From positions 2,914,001 to 2,978,000 of the forward strand of contig NZ_LT629780.1 of assembly GCF_900105885.1 (NCBI RefSeq): a stretch of DNA of 64,000 bases, given 5' to 3'. Of this stretch, positions 1 to 9,488 are shown piece by piece. A program made the translations under genes and the position numbers. The notes under the pieces were generated by a model. That model saw only the letters and a list, made by a program, of their open reading frames with translations. It had not been told where the DNA came from and did not search any database. Positions within the stretch are counted from its first letter, which is position 1. Every line of letters starts with the position of its first letter. The stretch comes from Pseudomonas guangdongensis. Lineage in GTDB: Bacteria; Pseudomonadota; Gammaproteobacteria; Pseudomonadales; Pseudomonadaceae.

Positions 1-1056
1 ACCATGGTGGTTGCACAGCACCATGCCCATCTCGGTCTGCCCGTAGTGGTCGTGGATCGGCGCCTGCAGGCGTTCGGCGAACCAGCGGATCACCTCCGGG
101 GTCAGCGGCTCGCCGGCGCTGCTCACCGCGCGCAGGCGCCCGCGCAGCTGCGCCTCGACCTCCTCGCGGGCGGCCATCAGCAGACGGAAGGCGGTGGGCG
201 AGCCGGCCAGGTTGGTGATGCCGTACTGGCGGACGATCCGGCAGGTGCTCTCCACGCTGAACGGCCCGTCGTAGAAGGTGGTCGGGTAGCCCAGCGCCAG
301 CGGCCCGGTGACCGCGTAGTAGAGGCCGTAGGCCCAGCCCGGATCGGCGAGGTTCCAGAAGGCGTCCTCGGGGCGCAGGTCGATGGCCTGGCGCATGTAG
401 CCGGTGAACGCGACGATGGCCTTGAGCGGCACCTGCAGCGGCTTGGACGGCCCGGTGGTGCCGGAGGTGAACATCAGCAGGAAGGGATCGTCGCCGCGGC
501 GCGGCACCGGCGCGAAGCTCGCGTCCTGCGCCTCCAGCTCGGCCCAGAAGCTGCCGTCGCCGCGACGGATACCCTGCCCCTTCGGCCCGCTGACGGTGAG
601 GATCGGCGGCGCGTCGGGCACCTCGTCGAGCTTGGCGCGGTTGCCGGCGTCGGTGACCACCAGCCGCGCCGCCGAGGCGGCCAGGCGGTATTCGATGGCC
701 TTGGGACCGAAGGCGGTGAACAGCGGCTGGTACACCGCGCCCAGGCGCCAGGTGCCGAGGATGGTGATCAGCAGTTCGGGAGTGCGCGGCAGCAGGCCAG
801 CCACGGTATCGCCGGGGCGCACGCCCTGCTGCCGCAAGTAGTTGGCCAGCCGCGCCGAGGCGTCCTGGAGCTGGCTGAAGGTCCAGGTGCTGCGAGTGCC
901 GTCGCGGCCCTCCCAGAACAGGGCGATGCGGCCCGGCAGGGCGTGGCGGTCGCAGCATTCGACGCAGGCGTTGACGGCCTCCAGCGAGCCGCTCAGCGCC
1001 GCCGCGACGGCGCGCTGCAGATCGAAGGCGCCGACGGCGCTCTGATAATCGCGCAT
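1..1056 (-). CDS. AMP-dependent acyl-CoA synthetase, 3' part outside window
   Basis: Acyl/acetyl-CoA synthetase of the adenylate-forming family, which activates a carboxylic acid with ATP and transfers it to CoA in the cytoplasm. The 352 visible codons start at an ATG (1056-1054) and run off the window edge, so the C-terminal domain is missing. The P-loop-like signature FTSGTTGPSKP and a later YGQTEMG motif, typical of the AMP-binding core, are readable. It lies downstream of the AraC regulator and near the valine genes, so its substrate may be a short or branched acid; this is inference. The long ORFs on the opposite strand here are G+C shadows. Confidence 0.88.
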   Translation of the reverse strand, partial: MRDYQSAVGAFDLQRAVAAALSGSLEAVNACVECCDRHALPGRIALFWEGRDGTRSTWTFSQLQDASARLANYLRQQGVRPGDTVAGLLPRTPELLITILGTWRLGAVYQPLFTAFGPKAIEYRLAASAARLVVTDAGNRAKLDEVPDAPPILTVSGPKGQGIRRGDGSFWAELEAQDASFAPVPRRGDDPFLLMFTSGTTGPSKPLQVPLKAIVAFTGYMRQAIDLRPEDAFWNLADPGWAYGLYYAVTGPLALGYPTTFYDGPFSVESTCRIVRQYGITNLAGSPTAFRLLMAAREEVEAQLRGRLRAVSSAGEPLTPEVIRWFAERLQAPIHDHYGQTEMGMVLCNHHG

Positions 1057-1138
1057 GGTGATGACTCCCGGCTTGTTGTTGTGTGGAGCTGGCCGGATAG
1101 TCGCGCCGCCCCGGACGGGCGGGCAATGTCGAAACTCG

Positions 1139-2197
1139 TCAATCCTCGCGAGCAGTTTGGACAATTGCGGCGTGCCGGCCGCGCTGGCGGATCAGCGTGC
1201 GGTACTGCCCCGGCGTCGCCCCGGTCCACTTGCGGAACGCCTTGTAGAAGGCGCTGGCGTCGGCAAAGCCCAGCCCGAAGGCCAGCTCGGCGAAGTTCGG
1301 CTCGCCGCCGTCGAGATGGGCGATGGCCAGGTCGCGGCGCAACTGGTCCTTGAGCGACTGGTAGGACTGGCCCTCCTGGGCCAGATGACGGCGCAGGGTC
1401 GAGGCGCCCATGTGGAAGTGCCGCGCCAGGGCCTCCAGGTCCGGCCAGTCGGCCGGCGCCAGGGCGCGCAGGTGGGCCCGCACGCGCATCGCCAGGCTCT
1501 GCGGATCGCGGTAGCGGACCAGGATGTTGGCCGGCGCCCCGGCCAGGAAGCGCCGCAGCTCGTCCTTGCCGCGCCGCACCGGCTGGTCGAGGGCGCGGGC
1601 GTCGAGCAGCAGGCGGCTGCGCGGGCGGGAGAAGTTCAGGTTCGGGCCGAACATCACCCGGTAGTCGCCGTCGTAGTCCGGCGCCGGGGAGCGCAGGTCG
1701 ATGGCCAGGATCGGCAGGCGCTGCCCGGCCAGCCAGCAGGCCAGGCCGTGGATCATCAGCCACAGGGTGAAGCAGGTGAAGGCGCGCGGCGGCGGCCCCG
1801 GCGGCTCGTCGAGGACGATCTCGGCCAGCGCGCCGCAGCGCGACAGGCGCGGATCGAGGTCGTCGAGGACCAGGCCGAGAAAGCGCAGCGCACCCTCCAG
1901 CGCCGCACCGACGCTGGCCTCGCCCAGCGCGGCGCGGGCCATGAAGGCGAAGCTGCCGGGCTTCATGCGCCGCCGGTTCATGGCGAAGAACTCGTCGTCG
2001 AGCACCCGCACGCTGGCCAGCCAGAGCCGCGCGTAGAGCGCCGCCGGCACCCGCGCGCCGGGCTGCGCCAGCGCCGGCGGGTCGATGCCGACGCCGCGCA
2101 GCAGCGCCTCGGCGTCGTGGCCAAGGCGGCGCAGTTCGAGCAGCGCCTCCTCCACCAGCGCGGCGGAGATGGTGCCCTTCTCGGTCGCCGCGCTCAT
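1139..2197 (-). CDS. AraC-family transcriptional regulator
   Basis: A 352-aa regulator. The N-terminal two thirds resembles the arabinose-binding-like domain of the OruR/ArgR-type AraC subgroup, and the C-terminus carries the double helix-turn-helix, with the second helix pair visible in FAELAFGLGFADASAFYKAF and the family ending TPGQYR. The ATG at 2197 overlaps the TGA of the upstream LysR gene as ATGA, so the two are probably translated together. Classical MmsR is also AraC-type but has a different N-terminal domain, so equivalence is not assumed. It probably controls the neighbouring acyl-CoA synthetase and/or the divergent valine genes (inference). Confidence 0.87.
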   Translation of the reverse strand: MSAATEKGTISAALVEEALLELRRLGHDAEALLRGVGIDPPALAQPGARVPAALYARLWLASVRVLDDEFFAMNRRRMKPGSFAFMARAALGEASVGAALEGALRFLGLVLDDLDPRLSRCGALAEIVLDEPPGPPPRAFTCFTLWLMIHGLACWLAGQRLPILAIDLRSPAPDYDGDYRVMFGPNLNFSRPRSRLLLDARALDQPVRRGKDELRRFLAGAPANILVRYRDPQSLAMRVRAHLRALAPADWPDLEALARHFHMGASTLRRHLAQEGQSYQSLKDQLRRDLAIAHLDGGEPNFAELAFGLGFADASAFYKAFRKWTGATPGQYRTLIRQRGRHAAIVQTARED

Positions 2198-3108
2198 GGC
2201 GCCATCCCGGCATCCGCCGCGCGGCCCATCAGCAGCGCCTGCTGCTGCGCCGCCGTCTCGCGCAGGAAGTTCCACGCCGCGCGCATCCGCGACAGGTCCT
2301 TGATCTCCACCGGCATCAGCATCCAGAAGGTGCGCACGAACTCCACCTCGCCGGGCAGCACCTCGCGCAGCGCCGGCTCGCCGGCGGCGGCGAACGCCGG
2401 GAGGATCGCCAGCCCGGCGCCGGCCGCCGCCGCGCGCTGCTGGGCGAGGATGCTGGTGCTGCGCAGCGCCACATGGCGCGGCCGGCCCAGCTCCTCCAGG
2501 TAGTGCAGTTCCTTGCTGTAGAGCAGGTCATCGATGTAGCCGACGAAACTGTGCTCGCGCAGGTCGTCGCGGCTGCGGATCGGCGCCCGCCCGGCCAGGT
2601 AGCGCTCGCTGGCGTACAGGCGCAGCACGTAGTCGGTGAGCCGGGTGATGATGTACGGCCCGCGCTCGGGGCGGTCGAGGGTGATGACGATGTCCGCCTC
2701 GCGGCGCGACAGGTTGACCATCCGCGGCACCGCCAGCAGGTCGACCTGCAGGTGCGGGTGGCGGGCGGTCAGCTCGGCCAGTTGCCCGGCCAGCAGCACG
2801 CTGCCGTAGCCCTCGGTGGCGCCGATGCGCACCAGCCCGGAGAGGTTGTCCTCGCCGCCGCCGGGGCGCGTCTCGATGCCGGAGAAGGCGCTTTCCATCG
2901 CCTCGACCTGCGGCAGCAGGCGCCGGCCGCTCTCGCTCAGGCTGTAGCCGCTGGCGGCGCGGACGAACAGCGCGGCGCCGTGGCTCTTCTCCAGCGCCTG
3001 GATGCGCCGCGCCACCGTGGTGTGATCGACGCCCAGCCGGCGCGCGGCGGCGGTCAGGGTACCGGCGCGCGACAGTTCGAGGAAGTAGCGCAGGTTGTCC
3101 CAGTCCAT
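2194..3108 (-). CDS. LysR-family transcriptional regulator
   Basis: A 304-aa LysR-type regulator. The N-terminal winged HTH is clear (SRAGTLTAAARRLGVDHTTV) and is followed by the usual linker helix and a periplasmic-binding-like effector domain. I chose the ATG at 3108 because the HTH begins directly after it; longer forms would run into the divergent promoter region. It is transcribed away from mmsA with a 211-bp intergenic space holding dyad repeats, the usual arrangement for a LysR regulator of the divergent operon. Its stop overlaps the start of the AraC gene. Confidence 0.9.
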   Translation of the reverse strand: MDWDNLRYFLELSRAGTLTAAARRLGVDHTTVARRIQALEKSHGAALFVRAASGYSLSESGRRLLPQVEAMESAFSGIETRPGGGEDNLSGLVRIGATEGYGSVLLAGQLAELTARHPHLQVDLLAVPRMVNLSRREADIVITLDRPERGPYIITRLTDYVLRLYASERYLAGRAPIRSRDDLREHSFVGYIDDLLYSKELHYLEELGRPRHVALRSTSILAQQRAAAAGAGLAILPAFAAAGEPALREVLPGEVEFVRTFWMLMPVEIKDLSRMRAAWNFLRETAAQQQALLMGRAADAGMAP

Positions 3109-3181
3109 CGGTGTGTCTCCCGTGTGCGTGTGCGGAACGTGCGCGGGTACAGCTTGCCCCGGCGCGGCGCTCCGCCGCCAT

Positions 3182-3224
3182 TGTGCGAATCTGCACAGGC
3201 GATGTGCAAATTGCGCCACTGTGC
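3182..3224. promoter_or_regulatory. Candidate LysR operator between lysR and mmsA
   Basis: A perfect dyad TGTGC-N6-GCACA occupies 3182-3197, and further TGTGC half-sites follow at 3203-3207 and 3220-3224. The spacing resembles a LysR recognition/activation site array. It sits in the divergent intergenic region about 100-140 bp upstream of mmsA. Assignment to the adjacent regulator is inferred from position only. Confidence 0.4.
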
Positions 3225-3319
3225 ATGGCAATTTTCCACTGCTAGCGTTGTTTTACGGCCCGGCAACGCCGGCGCTCCGACCATAACAACGACAAGACAG
3301 CCCCACTGGCGAGGTGACC

Positions 3320-4828
3320 ATGACCGCGACCCGCACCCTTCCCACCGTCAAGCTGCTGATCGGCGGCGAGTTCGTCGAATCGCAAACCACCGAGTGGCGC
3401 GACGTCGTCAACCCGGCCACCCAGGAGGTGCTGGCCCGCGTACCCTTCGCCACCGTCGATGAGATGAACGCCGCCGTGGCCAGCGCCAGGGAGGCCTTCA
3501 AGAGCTGGCGCAAGACCCCCATCGGTGCCCGCGCGCGGATCCTCCTCAAGTACCAGCAGCTGATCCGCGAGAACATGCAGGAACTGGCGGCGCTGCTCAG
3601 CGCCGAACAGGGCAAGACCCTGCCGGACGCCGAGGGCGACGTGTTCCGCGGCCTGGAGGTGGTCGAGCACGCCGCCAACATCGGCAGCCTGCAGCTCGGC
3701 GAACTGGCCAACAACGTCGCTGGCGGCGTCGACACCTACACCCTCAACCAGCCGCTGGGCGTGTGCGCCGGCATCACCCCGTTCAACTTCCCGGCGATGA
3801 TTCCGCTGTGGATGTTCCCGATGGCCATCGCCACCGGCAACACCTTCGTCCTCAAGCCCTCCGAGCAGGACCCGATGGTCACCATGCGCCTGGTCGAGCT
3901 GGCCTTGGAAGCCGGCATTCCGGCGGGCGTGCTCAACGTCATCCATGGCGGCGCCGACGCGGTGAACCTCTTGTGCGACCACCCGGACATCAAGGCGGTG
4001 TCCTTCGTCGGCTCCACCCGGGTCGGCACCCACGTCTACGAGCGCGCATCGCTCAGCGGCAAGCGCGCACAGTGCATGATGGGCGCCAAGAACCACGCCA
4101 TCGTCCTGCCCGACGCCCACAAGCAGCAGACCCTGGCCAACCTGGTCGGCGCCTGCTTCGGCGCGGCCGGCCAGCGCTGCATGGCGCTGTCGGTGGTGAT
4201 CCTGGTCGGCGAGGCGCAGAGCTGGCTGCCGGAGCTGGTGGAGAAGGCCCGCACCCTCAAGGTCGGCGCCGGCAGCGAGCCGGGCACCGACGTCGGCCCG
4301 CTGATCTCCCGCGCGGCGCGGGCGCGGGTCGAGGAGCTGATCGGCTGCGGCGTGGCCGAAGGCGCCGAGCTGCTGCTCGACGGGCGCAACCCGCAGGTGC
4401 CGGGCTACGCCGACGGCAACTTCGTCGCCCCGACCATTTTCTCCGGCGTCACCCGTGAGATGACCATCTACCGGGAAGAGATCTTCGGCCCGGTGCTGTG
4501 CGTGATGCAGGCGGCGACCATGGACGAGGCCATCGCCATCATCAACGCCAACCCCAACGGCAACGGCACGGCCATCTTCACACGCTCCGGCGCCGCCGCG
4601 CGGCACTTCCAGGAAGAGATCGACGTCGGCCAGGTCGGCATCAACGTGCCGATCCCGGTGCCGGTGCCGATCTTCTCCTTCACCGGCTCGCGGGCCTCCA
4701 AGCTCGGCGACCTCGGCCCCTACGGCAAGCAGGTGGTGCAGTTCTACACCCAGACCAAGACCGTCACCGCACGCTGGTTCGACGAGGACGAGGTCGGCCA
4801 CGTCAACACCACCATCACCCTGAAGTGA
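3320..4828 (+). CDS. mmsA: CoA-acylating methylmalonate-semialdehyde dehydrogenase
   Basis: Oxidises methylmalonate semialdehyde (valine route) or malonate semialdehyde to propionyl- or acetyl-CoA with NAD+ and CoA. The protein is 502 aa, the usual MmsA length, with the aldehyde dehydrogenase fold. [16 protein letters not shown] and the catalytic cysteine in GQRCMALS (Cys287) are characteristic of the CoA-acylating branch. The start chosen is the ATG at 3320, preceded by GCGAGG; an in-frame GTG at 3314 overlaps that site and is less likely. It is the first gene of the plus-strand valine operon, 63 bp before mmsB. Confidence 0.96.
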   Translation: MTATRTLPTVKLLIGGEFVESQTTEWRDVVNPATQEVLARVPFATVDEMNAAVASAREAFKSWRKTPIGARARILLKYQQLIRENMQELAALLSAEQGKTLPDAEGDVFRGLEVVEHAANIGSLQLGELANNVAGGVDTYTLNQPLGVCAGITPFNFPAMIPLWMFPMAIATGNTFVLKPSEQDPMVTMRLVELALEAGIPAGVLNVIHGGADAVNLLCDHPDIKAVSFVGSTRVGTHVYERASLSGKRAQCMMGAKNHAIVLPDAHKQQTLANLVGACFGAAGQRCMALSVVILVGEAQSWLPELVEKARTLKVGAGSEPGTDVGPLISRAARARVEELIGCGVAEGAELLLDGRNPQVPGYADGNFVAPTIFSGVTREMTIYREEIFGPVLCVMQAATMDEAIAIINANPNGNGTAIFTRSGAAARHFQEEIDVGQVGINVPIPVPVPIFSFTGSRASKLGDLGPYGKQVVQFYTQTKTVTARWFDEDEVGHVNTTITLK

Positions 4829-4891
4829 GTCGGGGCGGCCGGCGCCGCACGCGCCGGCCGTCCAACCAGAACGACAAGAAGAGGACTCGGC

Positions 4892-5788
4892 ATGCATATC
4901 GGCTTTCTCGGACTCGGCAACATGGGAGCGCCCATGGCCCGCAACCTGCTCAAGGCCGGCCACCGGCTGAGCGTCTTCGATCCGGTGCCGGCGGCGGTCG
5001 CCGCCCTGGTCGAGGCCGGCGCCCACGCCGTCGACTCGGCGGGCGCGGTGGCCACGGCGGACGTCGAGGTCATCGTCACCATGCTGCCGGCCGCTGCGCA
5101 GGTGAAGGCGGTCTACCTAGGCGACGACGGCCTGCTCGCCCACGCCCGCCCCCGCGTGCTGCTGATCGACTGCTCGACCATCGACCCGCACAGCGCCCGC
5201 GAGGTGGCCGCCGCCGCCGAGGCGCAGGGCAACCCGATGCTCGACGCGCCGGTGTCCGGCGGCACTGGCGGCGCCGCGGCCGGCACCCTGACCTTCATGG
5301 TCGGCGGCAGCGATGCCGACTTCGCCCGCGCCCGACCGCTGCTCGCGGCGATGGGCAAGAACATCGTCCACTGCGGCGGCCACGGCAACGGCCAGGCCGC
5401 CAAGGTGGCCAACAACCTGCTGCTGGGCATCTCGATGATCGGCGTCGCCGAAGCGATGAACCTCGGCGTGGCCCTGGGCGTCGATCCCCAGGTGCTGGCC
5501 GGCGTCATCAACACCTCCAGCGGCCGCTGCTGGAGTTCCGACACCTACAACCCTTTCCCCGGGGTGATGGACAACGTGCCGGCCGCGCGCGGCTACAGCG
5601 GCGGCTTCGGCTGCGACCTGATGCTCAAGGACCTCGGCCTGGCCAGCGAGGCCGCCCGGCAGGCACGCCAGCCGGTGATCCTCGGCGCCCTCGCCCAGCA
5701 GCTCTACCAGACCTTCAGCGCCCAGGGCCATGGCGGCCTGGACTTCTCGGCGATCATCAACCTCTACCGCAAGGAACCCCAGGCATGA
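4892..5788 (+). CDS. mmsB: 3-hydroxyisobutyrate dehydrogenase
   Basis: NAD-dependent oxidation of 3-hydroxyisobutyrate to methylmalonate semialdehyde, the step before MmsA in valine degradation. It has 298 aa, an N-terminal Rossmann motif GFLGLGNMGAPMA, the substrate-binding DAPVSGGTGGA stretch, and the catalytic lysine in GQAAKVANN (Lys171). These mark the beta-hydroxyacid dehydrogenase family. An AAGAAGAGG-like ribosome site precedes the ATG. Its TGA overlaps the ATG of the next gene (ATGA), indicating translational coupling. Confidence 0.96.
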   Translation: MHIGFLGLGNMGAPMARNLLKAGHRLSVFDPVPAAVAALVEAGAHAVDSAGAVATADVEVIVTMLPAAAQVKAVYLGDDGLLAHARPRVLLIDCSTIDPHSAREVAAAAEAQGNPMLDAPVSGGTGGAAAGTLTFMVGGSDADFARARPLLAAMGKNIVHCGGHGNGQAAKVANNLLLGISMIGVAEAMNLGVALGVDPQVLAGVINTSSGRCWSSDTYNPFPGVMDNVPAARGYSGGFGCDLMLKDLGLASEAARQARQPVILGALAQQLYQTFSAQGHGGLDFSAIINLYRKEPQA

Positions 5789-6840
5789 GCGCAGCCCCCG
5801 TCCTGGCCGAAGTGCGCAACCGCATCGGCCACCTCACCCTCAACCGCCCGCAGGGCCTCAACGCCCTCAACCTGGACATGGTCCGCCTGCTGCAGCGCCA
5901 GCTGTCGGCCTGGGCCGACGACGGGCAGATCCTCGCCGTGGTGCTGCGCGGTGCCGGCGAAAAGGCCTTCTGCGCCGGCGGCGACATCCGCGCCCTGTAC
6001 GACAGCTACCAGGCCGGCGACGACCAGTGGCAGCGCTTCTTCGAGGAGGAATACGCCCTCGACCAGTACATCCACGCCTATCCCAAGCCCTTCCTCGCCC
6101 TGGTCGACGGCTTCGTACTCGGCGGCGGCATGGGCCTGATGCAGGGCGCCGCGCTGCGGGTGATCACCGAACGCACGCGCATGGGCATGCCGGAAACCGC
6201 CATCGGCTACTTCCCCGACGTCGGCTCCAGCCACTTCCTGTCGCGCCTGCCCGGCGAGCTGGGCACCTACCTGGGCGTCACCGGCAACCAGATCCGCGCC
6301 GCCGACGCGCTCTACGCGGGCCTGGCCGACTGGTGCCTGCCCAGCGAACAGCTCGCCGAGTTCGACCGCTGCCTGGACAACCTGAGCTGGAACACCCCGG
6401 CGCGCGAAACCCTGCGCACCCTGCTCGCCACCCTCGCCTCGCGTACCCTGCCCGGTGCCGAACTCCAGGCGCTGCACCCGGCCATCGAACAGCACTTCGC
6501 CCAGGACAGCATCGCGGCGATCCGCGCCTCGCTGCAGGGCGAAACCCGCGAGGCCTTCCGCGCCTGGGCCGAGGACACCCTCAAGGTTCTCGACAGCCGC
6601 TCGCCGCTGGCCCTGTGCGTGACCCTCGAACTGCTGCGCCGGGGCCGCCAGCTGTCGCTGGCCGAGTGTTTCGCCCAGGAACTGCACCTGGACCGCCAGT
6701 GGTTCGCCGCCGGCGACTTCATCGAAGGCGTGCGCGCGCTGATCGTCGACAAGGACAAGAACCCGCGCTGGAACCCACCGCACCTGGAGGCCGTCGACCC
6801 CGCCCAGGTACAGCGCCTGTTCGCCCGCGCCAGCCGCTGA
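5785..6840 (+). CDS. 3-hydroxyisobutyryl-CoA hydrolase (enoyl-CoA hydratase superfamily)
   Basis: A 351-aa crotonase-fold protein. It is longer than ordinary enoyl-CoA hydratases (about 260 aa) and carries the motif [15 protein letters not shown] with the extended C-terminal helical region typical of 3-hydroxyisobutyryl-CoA hydrolases. That reaction releases 3-hydroxyisobutyrate for MmsB, so the gene fits its place in the operon. The oxyanion-hole segment [10 protein letters not shown] is present. A classic hydratase activity is possible but less likely given length and motif. Confidence 0.87.
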   Translation: MSAAPVLAEVRNRIGHLTLNRPQGLNALNLDMVRLLQRQLSAWADDGQILAVVLRGAGEKAFCAGGDIRALYDSYQAGDDQWQRFFEEEYALDQYIHAYPKPFLALVDGFVLGGGMGLMQGAALRVITERTRMGMPETAIGYFPDVGSSHFLSRLPGELGTYLGVTGNQIRAADALYAGLADWCLPSEQLAEFDRCLDNLSWNTPARETLRTLLATLASRTLPGAELQALHPAIEQHFAQDSIAAIRASLQGETREAFRAWAEDTLKVLDSRSPLALCVTLELLRRGRQLSLAECFAQELHLDRQWFAAGDFIEGVRALIVDKDKNPRWNPPHLEAVDPAQVQRLFARASR

Positions 6841-6880
6841 AGCGCCCGCAGCCACCGGACAAGAACAAGAGAGAACGGCC

Positions 6881-8032
6881 ATGAACGACCTCGAATTCAC
6901 CGAAGAACAACGGATGATCCGCGACATGGCGCACGACTTCGCCCAGCGCGAGATCGCTCCGCGCGCCGCCGCCTGGGAAAAGGCCGGCTGGATCGACGAC
7001 GCCCTGATCGCCCAAATGGGCGAACTGGGCCTGCTCGGCATGGTGGTGCCCGAGGAATGGGGCGGCAGCTACATCGACTACGTGGCCTACGCCCTGGCGG
7101 TGGAGGAAGTCTCCGCCGGCGACGGCGCCCTGGGCGCGCTGATGAGCGTGCACAACTCGGTGGGCTGCGGCCCGCTGCTCAACTACGGCACCCAGGCACA
7201 GAAGGAAGCCTGGCTGCCCGTGCTGGCCGGCGGCCGGGCCATCGGCTGCTTCTGCCTGACCGAACCGCAGGCCGGCTCCGAGGCCCACAACCTGCGCACC
7301 CGCGCCGAGCTCAAGGACGGCCACTGGGTGCTCAACGGCGCCAAGCAGTTCGTCACCAACGGCAAGCGTGCCAAGCTGGCCATCGTCTTCGCCGTCACCG
7401 ACCCGGAACTGGGCAAAAAGGGCCTGTCGGCCTTCCTGGTGCCCACCGACACCCCCGGCTTCGTGGTCGAGCGCGCCGAACACAAGATGGGCCTGCGCGC
7501 CTCCGACACCTGCGCCATCGCCCTCGACGACTGCCGCATCCCGCAGGAGAACCTGCTCGGCGAACGCGGCAAGGGCCTGGCCATCGCCCTTTCCAACCTG
7601 GAGGGGGGGCGCATCGGCATCGCCGCCCAGGCCCTCGGCATCGCCCGCGCCGCCTTCGACGCCGCCCTGCGCTACGCCCGCGAACGCGTGCAGTTCGGCA
7701 AGCCGATCATCGAGCACCAGAGCATCGCCAACCTGCTGGCCGACATGCACACCCGCCTCAACGCCGCGCGCCTGCTCACCCTGCACGCCGCCCGCCTGAA
7801 AAGCGCCGGCCTGCCCTGCCTGTCCGAAGCCTCGCAGGCCAAGCTGTTCGCCTCGGAAATGGCCGAACAGGTCTGCTCCAGCGCCATCCAGATCCACGGC
7901 GGCTACGGCTACCTGGAGGATTACCCGGTAGAGCGCTACTACCGCGATGCGCGGATCACGCAGATCTACGAGGGCACCAGCGAGATTCAGCGGATGTTGA
8001 TTGCAAGGGAGTTAGGCAATTACGGGGTTTGA
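6881..8032 (+). CDS. Acyl-CoA dehydrogenase, probably isobutyryl-CoA dehydrogenase
   Basis: A 383-aa FAD-dependent acyl-CoA dehydrogenase that passes electrons to ETF. Family signatures are [13 protein letters not shown] in the middle domain and the C-terminal [19 protein letters not shown] followed by IYEGTSEIQ. The operon context (mmsA, mmsB, hydrolase) makes isobutyryl-CoA or a similar branched acyl-CoA the likely substrate; this is inferred. It is the last gene of the operon and is followed 23 bp later by a strong intrinsic terminator. Confidence 0.93.
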   Translation: MNDLEFTEEQRMIRDMAHDFAQREIAPRAAAWEKAGWIDDALIAQMGELGLLGMVVPEEWGGSYIDYVAYALAVEEVSAGDGALGALMSVHNSVGCGPLLNYGTQAQKEAWLPVLAGGRAIGCFCLTEPQAGSEAHNLRTRAELKDGHWVLNGAKQFVTNGKRAKLAIVFAVTDPELGKKGLSAFLVPTDTPGFVVERAEHKMGLRASDTCAIALDDCRIPQENLLGERGKGLAIALSNLEGGRIGIAAQALGIARAAFDAALRYARERVQFGKPIIEHQSIANLLADMHTRLNAARLLTLHAARLKSAGLPCLSEASQAKLFASEMAEQVCSSAIQIHGGYGYLEDYPVERYYRDARITQIYEGTSEIQRMLIARELGNYGV

Positions 8033-8055
8033 TGACAGTTTGAGACTTGGTGCGG

Positions 8056-8092
8056 ACAACCTAGGCAGCCAGCGCTGCCCAGGTTGTTTTTT
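8056..8092 (+). terminator. Rho-independent terminator of the valine operon
   Basis: Fourteen-position stem ACAACCTAGGCAGC / GCTGCCCAGGTTGT with a single A.C mismatch and a 4-nt loop, followed by TTTTTT. It lies just after the acyl-CoA dehydrogenase stop codon and closes the plus-strand operon. Confidence 0.85.
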
Positions 8093-8296
8093 GTCTGGAT
8101 GACGCGTTAACCTCGCCGCATTGCAAAAATGCCGTACGCAAAGGGACTTCTCATCATGGCGCATAACCTGCTCTCAGCTTTAGCCACAGTCAAAATCCCA
8201 CATTATAAATTCTGACAAATATCTCACCCACCATTCTCATCCAATATACTACCGATTAATACAATCCTCAGCAAAACCGGATCACAAGGAAGAAAC

Positions 8297-8764
8297 ATGC
8301 CAAAATCTGAAATATTCGAGCTCCACCTAAAAAGATCAGACAAAGACAATGACATCTTCAGCCCTGAATATCAAAATGAGCTGAATGAGTTTTCCAAAGG
8401 CGCACACGCAAGTAGCCAGCGCAGCTTTGCCATGGACTGCGCAGCAGGCAGCGGCGGCCTAATTGGTGAATTCGTCTTCAACAACGCAGAAGCATTAATT
8501 GCCGCACTTGCATATGTCGCAAGCACATGGATAACCGCCAAAAATGGAAGAAGAGTCCGCATAAAAACTAAAGAAATTGAAATAGAGGCAAGTTCAACCG
8601 AAGAGATCAATGAGGTACTGGATAAAATAAAAAATCTTCAGGAAAACACCCAAACCCCAACAAATAACCAACAACCAAAGAAAACAATAGACCCGAGCAT
8701 CCAATCCAGCTCACCCAAAAATCCAAAAATCACCCGCCAGCAGAAAAATCAGACACAACGATGA
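8297..8764 (+). CDS. A+T-rich orphan protein of unknown function
   Basis: I do not recognise this 155-aa protein with confidence. It has an AAGGAAGA ribosome site before the ATG, a hydrophobic segment around residues 58-78 (ALIAALAYVASTW), then a short basic and beta-rich stretch (RRVRIKTKEIEIEAS), a helix, and a long low-complexity Asn/Gln/Lys/Pro tail. The helix-plus-strand core resembles, by eye, the small effector-associated (EACC1-like) domains of bacterial conflict genes; this is a weak inference. Base composition is far lower in G+C than its neighbours, and A+T-rich codons dominate, so it was probably acquired horizontally. The 200 bp upstream is equally A+T-rich. Confidence 0.7.
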   Translation: MPKSEIFELHLKRSDKDNDIFSPEYQNELNEFSKGAHASSQRSFAMDCAAGSGGLIGEFVFNNAEALIAALAYVASTWITAKNGRRVRIKTKEIEIEASSTEEINEVLDKIKNLQENTQTPTNNQQPKKTIDPSIQSSSPKNPKITRQQKNQTQR

Positions 8765-8828
8765 AATTCGAAAACCTAATTCACCTCAAACCATAACAAA
8801 TATCACCTATTACTGAGCTCCCCACAAA

Positions 8829-9230
8829 ATGCACCGCACCCGCCGCCTTGCAATTATCATCGCCTGCTATCTGCTCTCCGCATACGGCATTCTCTGCTCG
8901 CTGATGCTGGCGGGAATGGCCGGCGCCGGCTCGCCGGGCGCGGGCATGGTCGGTCTGCTGATCGTGTTGGCTTGGCTGTGCCACCTCGTCATGAGCATCG
9001 GCTGGGTGCTCGATCGGCCCGCCCGCCGATGGCTGCCGATCTGCGGCAGCGTGGCCGGCTCGGTGGCGTTGCTGGCGTGGCCTGTCGCGAACCCGGCGCT
9101 TGAGCGTTTTTCGATCTCCGACGCCCTCGGCGCCGCGGTCATGGGCGGCGGCTTCGTCCTGCCCTGCTTGCTGCTTGCCCTCCATCTCGTCCGCTTCCAC
9201 CTGACGGCCCACCGCCCGGCCGGCGCCTGA
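8829..9230 (+). CDS. Small four-helix membrane protein
   Basis: A 133-aa hydrophobic protein with about four transmembrane segments, starting with LAIIIACYLLSAYGILCSLM and including VGLLIVLAWLCHLVMSIGW. There are no recognisable catalytic motifs. G+C content is back at the chromosomal level, unlike the preceding orphan. The ATG at 8829 has only a weak ribosome site. Function unknown; it stands alone on the plus strand. Confidence 0.55.
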   Translation: MHRTRRLAIIIACYLLSAYGILCSLMLAGMAGAGSPGAGMVGLLIVLAWLCHLVMSIGWVLDRPARRWLPICGSVAGSVALLAWPVANPALERFSISDALGAAVMGGGFVLPCLLLALHLVRFHLTAHRPAGA

Positions 9231-9411
9231 AACCGGACGGGGCAACGCCCCAGCCCGACAGTCCCGCAGGATGCGCCACGCGCACCGGGAAACCGCGCCG
9301 ACTCATGCCATCCCTGGCACTGGCTGCAAACACCGGCACAGCCCGCGTCCGCATCACGAAACCTTCACAACCCGCGCCCTATACTCGCCCCATCTAGTCT
9401 CCTTGGCCCCG

Positions 9412-9432
9412 CCCCGTGCGGGGTTTTCTTTT
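9412..9432 (+). terminator. Weak intrinsic terminator candidate
   Basis: A short G+C stem (CCCC-GTGC-GGGG) followed by TTTTCTTTTTCT. It is read in the plus direction, about 180 bp after the small membrane protein. The stem is only 4-5 bp, so confidence is limited. Confidence 0.35.
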
Positions 9433-9488
9433 TCTGCCATTCCCGTTTCCCACCCCCGATACGCCGCCCCTACGTCCGGCCGGCCGCC

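Noticed and set aside
3242..5026. 594-codon minus-strand frame opposite mmsA
   Set aside because: mmsA is conserved along its whole length; the reverse frame has the usual shadow composition.
9380..9432. Short promoter-terminator unit (small RNA?) with TATACT at 9380
   Set aside because: No acceptable -35 element and only a 4-5 bp terminator stem; not enough evidence for an RNA gene.
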